Shown one piece after another: positions 24,982-32,292 of a stretch of DNA of 64,000 nt; position 1 is the stretch's first letter; every line of letters starts with the position of its first letter. Under the pieces are notes generated by a model. That model was given only the letters and a program-made list of their open reading frames with translations, searched no databases and had not been told where the DNA came from. The DNA is taken from assembly GCF_040681875.1 (NCBI RefSeq), contig NZ_JBFAZP010000008.1, positions 558,001 to 622,000 on the forward strand, read 5' to 3'. The DNA is from Longispora sp040681875. GTDB taxonomy: Bacteria > Actinomycetota > Actinomycetes > Mycobacteriales > Micromonosporaceae. The translations under genes were made by a program, and so were the position numbers.

Positions 24982-26187
24982 TCAGATGCCGATCGTCGTG
25001 CGAACGGCCAGAACGGCTGCCGTGACAGGTCCCCTCTGAGTCTGGATCTTTCCTCCGGAGATGATTTTGTTCTGCCAGATCGCTGCTTCGCGTCGCCAGT
25101 CCACCTCTGTGGCCAGCTTCCGATAGAGCAGGTGCCGCTCCTCGTCTGGAAGATCCTTGGCCACGAAGCCGATCCGGCCGATCACGTTGAGCCCCGTCGC
25201 GGTCATGTTGATGTACTGCTGGCGGAATTCGGGGATGGGATTCGTCTCCCCGGTCTCGGGCAGAGCCACGATCGACTTCCACGGTTCCATATGCTCGGTG
25301 AGGATCTGCACGAGCTCGGTCGCCCGGCTGACGAACACATCCTGCTGCTGCTCCCGTCCGAGGAGCTGCGCGGCTTTGGGCGCTAAGGTGTCCTCGCTCA
25401 TGGCGTAGTCGCCGAACAACAGCTCCTTCACCATCGCGCGCACCTGGTTGAGTAGGAACACCGACTGGGACATCTTCGGAAGCGTCTTCGAGGTCTGGTC
25501 GATTCGCCCGCAGAACAGGGGAGTCTCCGCGACGAACCTCGACAGGACCCTGTTGATGGGTTCCCTCATGTTGTACGCCGCGAGGAGGCTGGCCGGGATC
25601 GGCTTCGTCTGGGCCGCGTCGGCGAAGTCCTGGTGGATCCTCTCGCGGACATTCTCGAACACGATCATCACCGCGAGCCCATCGGTGCGGAGATCCTCGT
25701 TGATCTCGACCGCGCCGCCGGACTGACCCCGCCCGCCAATCTGCCCGACCAACGCGGCGATGCGGTGTTGCCCGTCGGTGATGCTGAACCTCGTCTCGTC
25801 CTGGATGACCATGAATCCCGTACGTGTGGGGGCCTTGCTGACCGGTGCGTGGACCGACAGCAGCTCGCCCGCGCTCAAGGTGACCGGCGGAAGCATGTAG
25901 TAGGAGCTGTTGGCCAGGACATAGTCCCGAATGGACCGGGCGTGGTCGGTCATCAGGGGACGGTTGGTCGCGTCCTTGGGGTTGCCGCCCTTGGTCGCCG
26001 AGTCGAACCGGATGTGTTTGGCGATGAACGTCATGGGAAAGCTCGTCGAGATGACGGTCCTTTCCCCCTGACGGAAGACGATGCCGGGAAAGATTCGGGC
26101 ACCGGTGGCACTGGCCTCATCGTGGGCGGCTGCCTGTGCGGCGGCCAGCGTGGGGTGTTCTTGCACTGTGGAGACTACGGGCGACAC
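24982..26187 (-). CDS. DndB-like DGQHR-domain protein, orphan
   Basis: The 401-residue protein carries FSITDGQHRIAAL, the DGQHR motif that defines the DndB family. DndB regulates the dndACDE genes of DNA phosphorothioation, yet no dndACDE gene is visible here. Other family-like stretches are YYMLPPVTL early on and NPIPEFRQQYINMTATGLNVIGRIGF late. The GTG start follows GGGAG. Base composition is around 55-60% GC, far below the neighbours, and codon use includes many A/T endings, so the gene was probably acquired. It lies 51 bases behind relE in the same direction and is likely co-transcribed. It could be a regulator or defence-related protein with its own function. Confidence 0.75.
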   Translation of the reverse strand: MSPVVSTVQEHPTLAAAQAAAHDEASATGARIFPGIVFRQGERTVISTSFPMTFIAKHIRFDSATKGGNPKDATNRPLMTDHARSIRDYVLANSSYYMLPPVTLSAGELLSVHAPVSKAPTRTGFMVIQDETRFSITDGQHRIAALVGQIGGRGQSGGAVEINEDLRTDGLAVMIVFENVRERIHQDFADAAQTKPIPASLLAAYNMREPINRVLSRFVAETPLFCGRIDQTSKTLPKMSQSVFLLNQVRAMVKELLFGDYAMSEDTLAPKAAQLLGREQQQDVFVSRATELVQILTEHMEPWKSIVALPETGETNPIPEFRQQYINMTATGLNVIGRIGFVAKDLPDEERHLLYRKLATEVDWRREAAIWQNKIISGGKIQTQRGPVTAAVLAVRTTIGI

Positions 26188-26238
26188 GGTGGTTTCACTC
26201 CCGATGTGGGCGACAGGGAACTCATTGCCGGGCTGTGG

Positions 26239-26547
26239 TCAGGATTTCGTGCGGTACACGCTGTCGCGGTGCGCGATGGCAACCACCAGCACGGTCAGTG
26301 AACCGTTGTTGATCATGTAGACGATGCGCCAGTCGCCGACCCGGAGGCGTAGTAGGCGGGGGTCGGAGACGAGCGGGGTGCAGCCGGCCGGGCGGGGATT
26401 CACGCTCAGGCCGTCGATTTTTGTGCCGATCCGAGTGCGGGTCGCCCGGTCGAGCTTGCGGAGCTGCCGCGCCGCCTCTGGGTCGAGTTCGATTCTCAGG
26501 GGTGCGGAGGGTTCGTGAGTGCCATGCTCGGGGATATGCGAGCTCAT
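26239..26547 (-). CDS. RelE/ParE family toxin
   Basis: The 102-residue product contains the RelE fold pattern: IELDPEAARQLRKLDRATRTRI, NPRPAGCTPLVSDPRLLRLRVGDWRIVYMI and LTVLVVAIAHRDSVYR. Such toxins cut mRNA in the ribosome. I prefer the ATG at 26547, with GGAG about 13 bases upstream; an in-frame ATG at 26625 would add 26 residues that do not look like the family. The cognate antitoxin is probably the Phd-type protein encoded upstream, although the 163-base gap between them is wide for a toxin-antitoxin pair. Composition is lower in GC than the surroundings, in keeping with an acquired island. Confidence 0.8.
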   Translation of the reverse strand: MSSHIPEHGTHEPSAPLRIELDPEAARQLRKLDRATRTRIGTKIDGLSVNPRPAGCTPLVSDPRLLRLRVGDWRIVYMINNGSLTVLVVAIAHRDSVYRTKS

Positions 26548-26672
26548 GAACAGAAATGCTCCGTTTGCGTGCTCAGCGCCTGGCGTCGTTTTAGTCACGA
26601 GCATGGCTAGGTGTCCGAATGACATGTCAGGCTAGCATCATGCGAAGACGCATGGCAACGCGTAGGGGAGTT

Positions 26673-26696
26673 TTTACGCGCAGAAGCGCGCGTAAA
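26673..26696 (-). promoter_or_regulatory. Inverted repeat between antitoxin and toxin
   Basis: TTTACGCGC and GCGCGTAAA form a 9-bp stem around a 6-base loop in the gap between the two genes. It has no U tract on the toxin-reading strand, so an operator or attenuating hairpin is as likely as a terminator. Confidence 0.4.
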
Positions 26697-26710
26697 TGAG
26701 AGCCGAGCGG

Positions 26711-26992
26711 CTAGATCTCCTCGGGTTCGTCGAGTTCGGCACGTAGCGCCGACCACTCGACGGTGGGTTCGCCACTCTCGATGCGCGTCAGGGCGTCGTG
26801 TGCCAGCGCGGCAAGGTGGTTGTCTTCGAGTTCCTCGGCGGCCACGGCCACATTGACCGGAACGATGGCCGCGATCCGCTGCCCGTGCCGGGTGAGATAG
26901 GTGATCGCACCCGCGTAGGCCGCTTCGTTGACCACCCTGGCGAGCTGCTCCCGTGCGTCGGTGACGGTGAGTTCGCGCGCTACCTCGGACAT
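26711..26992 (-). CDS. Phd/YefM family antitoxin
   Basis: The 93-residue protein begins MSEVARELTVTDAREQLARV and continues with AITYLTRHGQRIAAIVPVNVA, the N-terminal DNA-binding fold of Phd/YefM antitoxins. The acidic C-terminal tail (about 55-93) would wrap the toxin. It is the first gene of the phd-relE-dndB set on the minus strand. Three 9-bp direct repeats lie immediately upstream of the start and are good candidates for autoregulation. Its GC content is intermediate between the island and the chromosome. Confidence 0.8.
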   Translation of the reverse strand: MSEVARELTVTDAREQLARVVNEAAYAGAITYLTRHGQRIAAIVPVNVAVAAEELEDNHLAALAHDALTRIESGEPTVEWSALRAELDEPEEI

Positions 26993-26999
26993 GCCTCGA

Positions 27000-27024
27000 C
27001 TGTACGGGCTGTACGTTCTGTACG
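27000..27024 (-). promoter_or_regulatory. Three 9-bp iterons (CGTACAG) upstream of the antitoxin
   Basis: On the minus strand CGTACAG occurs three times at exact 9-base spacing, ending 8 bases before the antitoxin ATG. YefM operators are known to contain TGTACA-type cores, so autoregulation by the antitoxin-toxin complex is a reasonable inference. Confidence 0.55.
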
Positions 27025-27059
27025 CCATGTTCGAGGGAGTGACCCCGGCAGCCGCGCGC

Positions 27060-27109
27060 TTGCGAAACGGCCTGGTAGCGACACCTTTTCGCAAAGTGTC
27101 GCTACCAGG
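27060..27109 (-). terminator. Terminator of CBS gene with an overlapping alternative stem
   Basis: CCTGGTAGCGACAC and its exact complement (27071-27084 and 27096-27109) form a 14-bp stem just behind the CBS stop. TTGCGAAA (27060-27067) can instead pair with TTTCGCAA (27087-27094), which lies mostly in the loop. Confidence 0.6.
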
Positions 27110-27120
27110 GGCCTGGGGCG

Positions 27121-27552
27121 CTACATGCTCGGCGGGGCCGAGTACACCGCGTTGCAGTACCGGGCGAGCTTCTCCTCCGACACGTGCGTGGCCAGGTCCG
27201 CCTCGCTGATCATGCCGACCAGCATCATGTCGCTGTCCATCACGGGCAGCCGGCGGATGTGGTGGTCCTGCATCATCTGGATGACCTCGTCCTCGTCGGC
27301 GCCCGCGTCCACCCAGAAGATCCGGCCCTGGGCCAGTTCGGCGGCCGTGACCTTCGACGGGTCGAGGCCGTGCGCCACGCACTTCACCACGATGTCGCGG
27401 TCGGTGATGATGCCCTTCAACTTGTTGTCGGCCCCGCAGATGGGCAGCGAGCCGACCTGGCGGTCCCGCATCATCTGGGCCGCACGGTCCAGGGTCTCCA
27501 TCTCCGGTACGCATTCCACCCCGGCGTGCATGATGTCCCGCGCGCTGCTCAT
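27121..27552 (-). CDS. Two-CBS-domain protein
   Basis: The 143-residue protein is a tandem of CBS motifs: SSARDIMHAGVECVPEMETLDRAAQMM to GIITDRDIVVK, and FWVDAGADEDEVIQMM to LVGMISEADLATHV. CBS pairs bind adenine nucleotides and act as sensors; the partner is unknown. The ATG at 27552 has a strong GAGGAGGG ribosome binding site, better than an in-frame upstream ATG. It diverges from pyruvate kinase. Stand-alone CBS proteins of this size are common in dormancy and hypoxia responses of actinobacteria, which is only a hint of function. Confidence 0.85.
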   Translation of the reverse strand: MSSARDIMHAGVECVPEMETLDRAAQMMRDRQVGSLPICGADNKLKGIITDRDIVVKCVAHGLDPSKVTAAELAQGRIFWVDAGADEDEVIQMMQDHHIRRLPVMDSDMMLVGMISEADLATHVSEEKLARYCNAVYSAPPSM

Positions 27553-27772
27553 GGTCCCTCCTCGGCTGGTCCTCCCCGTCTCCTGAGCATGCCGCCTGGC
27601 ACGGACCGCCGCAGGTCGGATCCGAAATCCGCTCACTTCGGTTTCCCGACCGGCCCGCCGGTACCCATCGATGGGTTCGAATTAAATGCTTATGCGGGGT
27701 TTTCGCCATGGACGTCATGGTTCTCATCGTGGGACGACGGAGACCGGCGTCACGCTGGGCTAACACCCCGAC

Positions 27773-27778
27773 TAGGCT
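27773..27778 (+). promoter_or_regulatory. Leaderless -10 hexamer of pyk
   Basis: TAGGCT followed by 7 bases and GTG at 27786. It supports this start over the in-frame ATG at 27708. Confidence 0.55.
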
Positions 27779-27785
27779 CGAACAC

Positions 27786-29213
27786 GTGACTCGTCGCGCG
27801 AAAATCGTCTGCACTCTCGGCCCTGCTACCTCCACCCCCGAGCGCATCCGCGACCTCGTCGAGGCCGGAATGGATGTCGCCCGCCTGAACTTCAGCCACG
27901 GCACGCACGCGGACCACGAACGGGTGTACCATCTGGTCCGCGAGGCCGCCGACGCCACCGGGCGCGCGGTCGGGGTGCTCGCCGACCTGCAGGGCCCGAA
28001 GATCCGGCTCGGCAAGTTCGCCAACGGCCCCGTCGAGTGGCGCAACGGCGACCGGGTCGTCATCACCAGCGACGACGTCCTGGGGACGGCCGAGCGGGTG
28101 AGCTGCACCTACAAGAAGCTGCCCGCCGAGGTGAAGACCGGCGACCGGCTCCTGATCGACGACGGCCGGCTCGCGCTGGAGGTCCTCGGGGTCGAGGGCG
28201 GCACCGACATCGAGGCCCTGGTCCTCGAGGGCGGCCAGGTGTCCGACAACAAGGGCATCTCGCTGCCCAACGTCGCGGTGTCCGTGCCCGCGCTGAGCGA
28301 GAAGGACGCGGCCGACCTGCGGTTCGCGCTCGGCCTCAAGGTCGACATGGTCGCGCTGTCGTTCGTGCGGTCCCCGGACGACATCAAGCTCGTGCACGAG
28401 ATCATGGACGAGGCCGGCGGCCGGGTGCCCGTCCTCGCCAAGATCGAGAAGCCGGAGGCCGTCGAGCGGCTCGACGCGATCGTGGACGCGTTCGACGGCA
28501 TCATGGTGGCCCGCGGCGACCTGGGCGTGGAGTTGCCGCTGGAGCAGGTGCCCCTGGTCCAGAAGCGCGCCGTGCAGATGTGCCGCGAGGACGCCAAGCC
28601 GGTCATCGTCGCCACCCAGATGCTCGACTCCATGATCGAGAACTCCCGCCCGACCCGCGCCGAGGCGTCCGACGTCGCCAACGCGGTGCTCGACGGCGCG
28701 GACGCGGTCATGCTGTCGGGGGAGACCTCGGTCGGCAAGTACCCGATCCTGACCGTCTCCACGATGGCCCGGATCATCGAGACCACCGAGGCCGGCGAGC
28801 TCAAGGCCCCGAAGCTCCGGCACGCCCCGAAGACCCCCGGCGGCGCGATCACGGCCGCCGCGTTCCAGATCGCCAACGCGGTCGACGCCCAGGCCCTCGT
28901 CGCGTTCAGCCAGACCGGCGACACGGTCCGGCGGCTGGCCCGGCTGCACTGCGAGCTGCCCCTGCTGGCGTTCACCCCCGAACCCTCGGTGCGCTGCCAG
29001 CTGGCGCTGTCCTGGGGCGTGGAGACGTTCCTGGTGCCGTTCGTGCAGCACACCGACGAGATGTTCCGCCAGGTCGACTCGGCGCTCCTCGGCCTCGGGG
29101 TGGCCACGCTCGGCGACTCGGTGATCATCGTCGCCGGCTCGCCCCCCGGGACGCCCGGCTCCACGAACACGATCCGCCTGCACCGCCTGGGTGACCTGAC
29201 GGAGAATCGGTAG
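27786..29213 (+). CDS. pyk: Pyruvate kinase
   Basis: The 475-residue enzyme converts phosphoenolpyruvate and ADP to pyruvate and ATP, the last step of glycolysis. It starts VTRRAKIVCTLGPATSTPERI, has MDVARLNFSHGTH, ADLQGPKIRLG, the catalytic-lysine signature VLAKIEKPEAVERLDAIVDAFDGIMVARGDLGVELP and the C-terminal regulatory domain ending GTPGSTNTIRLHRLG. The GTG at 27786 matches the family N-terminus and a leaderless promoter. In Streptomyces pyk also lies near the ANTAR regulator and liv genes found downstream here. Confidence 0.96.
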   Translation: MTRRAKIVCTLGPATSTPERIRDLVEAGMDVARLNFSHGTHADHERVYHLVREAADATGRAVGVLADLQGPKIRLGKFANGPVEWRNGDRVVITSDDVLGTAERVSCTYKKLPAEVKTGDRLLIDDGRLALEVLGVEGGTDIEALVLEGGQVSDNKGISLPNVAVSVPALSEKDAADLRFALGLKVDMVALSFVRSPDDIKLVHEIMDEAGGRVPVLAKIEKPEAVERLDAIVDAFDGIMVARGDLGVELPLEQVPLVQKRAVQMCREDAKPVIVATQMLDSMIENSRPTRAEASDVANAVLDGADAVMLSGETSVGKYPILTVSTMARIIETTEAGELKAPKLRHAPKTPGGAITAAAFQIANAVDAQALVAFSQTGDTVRRLARLHCELPLLAFTPEPSVRCQLALSWGVETFLVPFVQHTDEMFRQVDSALLGLGVATLGDSVIIVAGSPPGTPGSTNTIRLHRLGDLTENR

Positions 29214-29489
29214 GTAGCCCGGCCGCCGTCGCGGCACCGGGGTCCGTCGCGGTCGCGGCGTGACACCGGGGGCCGCGGCGTGGCAGCATCGTGGTCCGCC
29301 GCCCGGCGGCACCGTGGTCGCCGCGTGGGGCAACCGGCCCCGGCGACCGTGGGCCGTCGGTGGCGGCTTAGTCGGGGCGTGGCCGCCGCCGCGCGGCACC
29401 GTGGTCCGCCGCCCGGCGGGGGCGTGGCCGCAGCGACGCGGCACCGTGGATCCGCCGCCTCGCGGCATCGAACGAAGTGGGATGACGCT
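29214..29489 (+). repeat. GC-rich imperfect repeats between pyk and the thioesterase
   Basis: The 276-base gap holds about five copies of a CACCGTGGTCCGCCGCCCGG-like unit, two of them identical over 19 bases (29291-29309 and 29401-29419). Each good copy contains CCGCCG-CC-CGGCGG, a small hairpin. No gene is seen here; an open frame runs through it but has no family-like content. Confidence 0.5.
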
Positions 29490-30371
29490 GTGGCGATGGT
29501 CGGTCAAGAGGCGCTCGACGCCCTGCTGGAGGTCCTGGACCTGGAGCGGGTCGAGGTCAACATGTTCCGGGGCATCAGCCCCCCGGTCGGCCCCCAGCGG
29601 GTCTACGGCGGCCAGGTCGCCGGCCAGGCCCTCGTCGCGGCCGGCCGCACCATGGAGCCGGACCGCAGGGTGCACTCCCTGCACGGCTACTTCGTCCGGC
29701 CCGGCGACACGACCATCCCCATCGTGTACTCGGTGGAGAACATCCGCGACGGCCGGTCCTTCTCGGTGCGCCGGGTGACCGCGATCCAGCACGGCAAGCC
29801 CATCTTCTTCATGTCGGCCTCGTTCCACCGCGACGAGGGCGGCCGGGACCCGATGGACCACCAGAGCGACTCCCCGATCGACCTGGTCCCCGGGCCGGAC
29901 GAGCTGCCGACGATGCTGGAGCAGCTGGAGAAGTACCCGGAGCGGGCCCAGATCTGGGCGGGCGTGCCCCGGCCGCTGGACGTGCGGTACGTGGGCGAGT
30001 CCGGCTGGACCCGCAGTGGGGACCGGCCGACGGAGCCCCGGCAGCGGGTCTGGATGCGGTTCGACGGCACGCTGCCCGACGATCCGCTGCTGCACGCGTG
30101 CCTGCTGACCTACGCCTCGGACCTGACCCTGCTGGACTCGGTGCTGTCCACGCACGGGGAGGTGTGGGGACCGGGCGGGGTGATCGGGGCGAGCCTGGAC
30201 CACGCGCTGTGGTTCCACCGGTCGTTCCGCGCGGACGAGTGGTTCCTGTACGACTGCTGGAGCCCGTCGGCCTCCGGGGGCCGGGGCCTGGCCAACGGGC
30301 GGATGTTCACCCGGGACGGCCGGCATGTGGCGAGCGCCGTACAAGAGGGACTCCTCCGGCGCGTCGGCTGA
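29490..30371 (+). CDS. tesB: Acyl-CoA thioesterase II
   Basis: This double hot-dog protein (about 293 residues) hydrolyses acyl-CoA to free fatty acid and CoA. Conserved parts are FRGISPPVGPQRVYGGQVAGQALVAA, HSLHGYFVRPGD, GRSFSVRRVTAIQHGKPIFFMSASF, and in the second half ACLLTYASDLTLLDSVLSTHG (with the catalytic Asp/Thr region), ASLDHALWFHRSFRADEWFLY and GRGLANGRMFTRDGRHVASAVQEGLLR. I place the start at GTG 29490 (GTGGGA 7 bases upstream); ATG 29496 is also possible, and the longer frame runs through repeats. Confidence 0.9.
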   Translation: MAMVGQEALDALLEVLDLERVEVNMFRGISPPVGPQRVYGGQVAGQALVAAGRTMEPDRRVHSLHGYFVRPGDTTIPIVYSVENIRDGRSFSVRRVTAIQHGKPIFFMSASFHRDEGGRDPMDHQSDSPIDLVPGPDELPTMLEQLEKYPERAQIWAGVPRPLDVRYVGESGWTRSGDRPTEPRQRVWMRFDGTLPDDPLLHACLLTYASDLTLLDSVLSTHGEVWGPGGVIGASLDHALWFHRSFRADEWFLYDCWSPSASGGRGLANGRMFTRDGRHVASAVQEGLLRRVG

Positions 30372-30380
30372 CGGAGGCCG

Positions 30381-30386
30381 TACCCT
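30381..30386 (+). promoter_or_regulatory. Leaderless -10 hexamer of rrf2-type gene
   Basis: TACCCT, six bases, then ATG; no ribosome binding site. Confidence 0.5.
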
Positions 30387-30392
30387 CCGATC

Positions 30393-30842
30393 ATGAGACT
30401 CTCCGCCCGGGTTGACTACGCCCTGCGCGCCTGCGCCGAGCTCGCCGCGTCCGGTGAGAAGCTGGTGACGGCGGAAAAGCTCGCCCGCGCCCAGGACATT
30501 CCGCCCAAATTCCTCGAAAGCATCCTCGTGCAGCTGCGCCGGGGCGGGATCGTCAACGCCCAGCGCGGCCCCGAGGGCGGCTACTGGCTGGCCCGCCCCG
30601 CCGCCGACATCCACCTCGCCGAGGTGATCCGGGTGATCGACGGCCCGCTGTCGAACGTGCGCGGCCACCGGCCCGAGGACCTCGGCTACACCGGCACCGC
30701 CCGGGCGCTCCAGGAGGTCTGGATCGCGCTCCGGGCGGCCGAACGGCAGATCCTGGAGGAGGTCACCGTCGCGGACGTGGCGGCCGGCAAGCTCCCGGAG
30801 CGGATCACGGCGCTGGCCGCCGACCCGGCCGCCTGGTCCTAG
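30393..30842 (+). CDS. Rrf2 family transcriptional regulator lacking cysteines
   Basis: The 149-residue protein begins MRLSARVDYALRACAELA and carries the winged-helix block AEKLARAQDIPPKFLESILVQLRRGGIVNAQRGPEGGYWLARPAADIHLAEVIRVIDGP. IscR- and NsrR-type members bind an iron-sulfur cluster through three cysteines in the region after the wing; here that region (LSNVRGHRPEDLGYTGTARALQEVW) has none, and the only cysteine of the whole protein is near residue 14. It therefore probably senses something other than a cluster, or uses other ligands. It is separated from tesB by 21 bases but has its own apparent promoter. Confidence 0.85.
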   Translation: MRLSARVDYALRACAELAASGEKLVTAEKLARAQDIPPKFLESILVQLRRGGIVNAQRGPEGGYWLARPAADIHLAEVIRVIDGPLSNVRGHRPEDLGYTGTARALQEVWIALRAAERQILEEVTVADVAAGKLPERITALAADPAAWS

Positions 30843-30850
30843 ACCACAGA

Positions 30851-30893
30851 GCCCTTCTCCGGGTACGCGCGGGCCGGGCCACCCGGCACCGCG
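30851..30893 (+). terminator. Post-stop element, copy 3, with hairpin
   Basis: GCCCTTCTCCGGGTACG (30851-30867) follows the regulator stop, then a stem of CGCGG/CCGCG and CCGGG/CCCGG (30868-30893). It sits between convergent genes and can serve both. Confidence 0.5.
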
Positions 30894-30896
30894 TTG

Positions 30897-31976
30897 TCAG
30901 ACCGGGGTCTTCTCCCGCGCGGAGCCCGCCCGCTGCCGGGGGATGCCCGCCGTGACGGGGGCCGTCTCCGGGACCGCCGGCTTCCGGTTGTGCCACCACG
31001 AGTTGATCCGGCTGGTGAGGAACAGGGCCAGCGCGGCGGTCGCGAACCCGGCTGCGACGTCCACGGCGTAGTGCACCCGCAGGTACATGGTCGAGACGTA
31101 CAGGCCGAGCGCGACCGGCAGGTACGTCCAGAACAGCCGGCGCGCGTCCCGCCACATCAGGCCCAGCACGACCGTGGTCATCGCGGTGTGCAGGCTGGGG
31201 AACGCGTCCCGGGCGCTGCCCTTCATCTTGTTCAGGGTGTCCAGCAGCCCGCCGTGCCCCCAGTCGGTCAGCGGGTCGGGGTACAGGTGCGCCTGGAAGA
31301 TGTACGGGCCGACGGCGGGGACGAGCAGGTAGCCGCAGTACCCGATGAAGGCGGTGATCGCGATGGCCAGCGAGAAGTCCCGGAACGCGTCCATCCGCCC
31401 CCGCAGGTACTGCAGCCCGGCGTAGACCGGCGGCGCGAACGCGTAGCTCACGTAGCAGTACGTCAGGATCGTGGTCATCTGGGGCGAGCCGATGTGGTCG
31501 TTGAGCCACCGGCTGACGTCCGTACCGAACACGGCGTGGTCGATGGCGACCAGATGCCGGTCGACGACGTCGGGGCGCAGGATCGGCGTCAGGTCGTGCA
31601 GCGCCTCGTAGATCGCCATGCACGCGAACAGCGGGCTGAACTCGCGGAGCGTGCGGCCGAGGGTGCGCCAGCCGGCGTTGGCCCGGTGCCGGTGGCTCGC
31701 CGGCCACGGGCCGGTCCCGCCGTGCACCCGGGGATTGAGGAGCGCGGGGTGCACGGTGTCGAGGCGGGCCCGCCAGTAGGCCCGGGCGTAGACCACGGCG
31801 CACATGCCGGCGACGATCGCGGGGAACCGGACGTCGCTGACCAGACCGAGCAGTGTGGCGTAGCCCTCGCCCGTGTAGACCATGAGGACGATGAGCACCA
31901 CACCAAAGAACAGGAAAAGACATTCTTCCGGACGAAGGACTCGCCGAATGTCTCTTACAATCCCCGAATTCAGCAT
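30897..31976 (-). CDS. PAP2 superfamily membrane phosphatase/phosphotransferase
   Basis: The 359-residue protein has about seven membrane segments and a PAP2/inositolphosphotransferase-like core. The phosphatase motifs are KGSARDAFPSLHTA (with the SLHTA box) and YLRVHYAVDVAAG (Arg, His, Asp). The long N-terminal half and the WGHGGLLDTLNKMKGSARDAFPSLHT block resemble the family that includes AUR1/inositol phosphorylceramide synthase-like proteins, which act on lipid phosphates at the outer membrane face. The ATG at 31976 was chosen because the following sequence is where hydrophobic structure starts; no strong ribosome binding site is seen. Substrate is unknown. Confidence 0.8.
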   Translation of the reverse strand: MLNSGIVRDIRRVLRPEECLFLFFGVVLIVLMVYTGEGYATLLGLVSDVRFPAIVAGMCAVVYARAYWRARLDTVHPALLNPRVHGGTGPWPASHRHRANAGWRTLGRTLREFSPLFACMAIYEALHDLTPILRPDVVDRHLVAIDHAVFGTDVSRWLNDHIGSPQMTTILTYCYVSYAFAPPVYAGLQYLRGRMDAFRDFSLAIAITAFIGYCGYLLVPAVGPYIFQAHLYPDPLTDWGHGGLLDTLNKMKGSARDAFPSLHTAMTTVVLGLMWRDARRLFWTYLPVALGLYVSTMYLRVHYAVDVAAGFATAALALFLTSRINSWWHNRKPAVPETAPVTAGIPRQRAGSAREKTPV

Positions 31977-32292
31977 CCGGGGATCGTACTTCGCCTGATC
32001 GACGGACGTCGCGCCGGTAAACGGCGGGAGACCCGGCTCACGGGGGCCGGCGCGCCGGGCCGGCGTTCCATGATGGTCGGCCCGTTTCGCCCCCCGTCGG
32101 CGGTGGCGGACGGGGGCTCCGAACCGCGTGGGAAGAGGCCCCGTGCCGCACGGATCAGAGCCGCGCGGCCCGTGGTGGCCGCCCGGCTTTTTCTCATTCT
32201 GTGGGCTGGTTTTTCTTCGCGTGTCGTGATTGCGGAATAAAAGGGAATAGATACCCTTGGGGCGCTTTGACCCATCGGCCTCGGGGGGCGTC
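31977..32292. other. Divergent intergenic region, relatively AT-rich at the right end
   Basis: The 316 bases separate the PAP2 gene and the surface-protein gene. The right end has an AT-rich patch with TTGCGG and TAGATA at promoter-like spacing, and AAGGG...CCCTT flanking TAGATA. I see no gene in it. Confidence 0.35.

Noticed and set aside
27708..27785. Upstream ATG of pyruvate kinase
   Set aside because: Extra residues are unlike the family and the leaderless hexamer points to GTG 27786.
26711..28108. 465-codon minus-strand protein ending in the antitoxin sequence
   Set aside because: Only the last 93 residues match Phd; the upstream part overlaps the CBS gene in another frame and pyk on the other strand.
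29280..29489. N-terminal extension of the thioesterase
   Set aside because: It is a translation of the GC-rich repeats; the family start and a ribosome binding site lie at 29490-29496.
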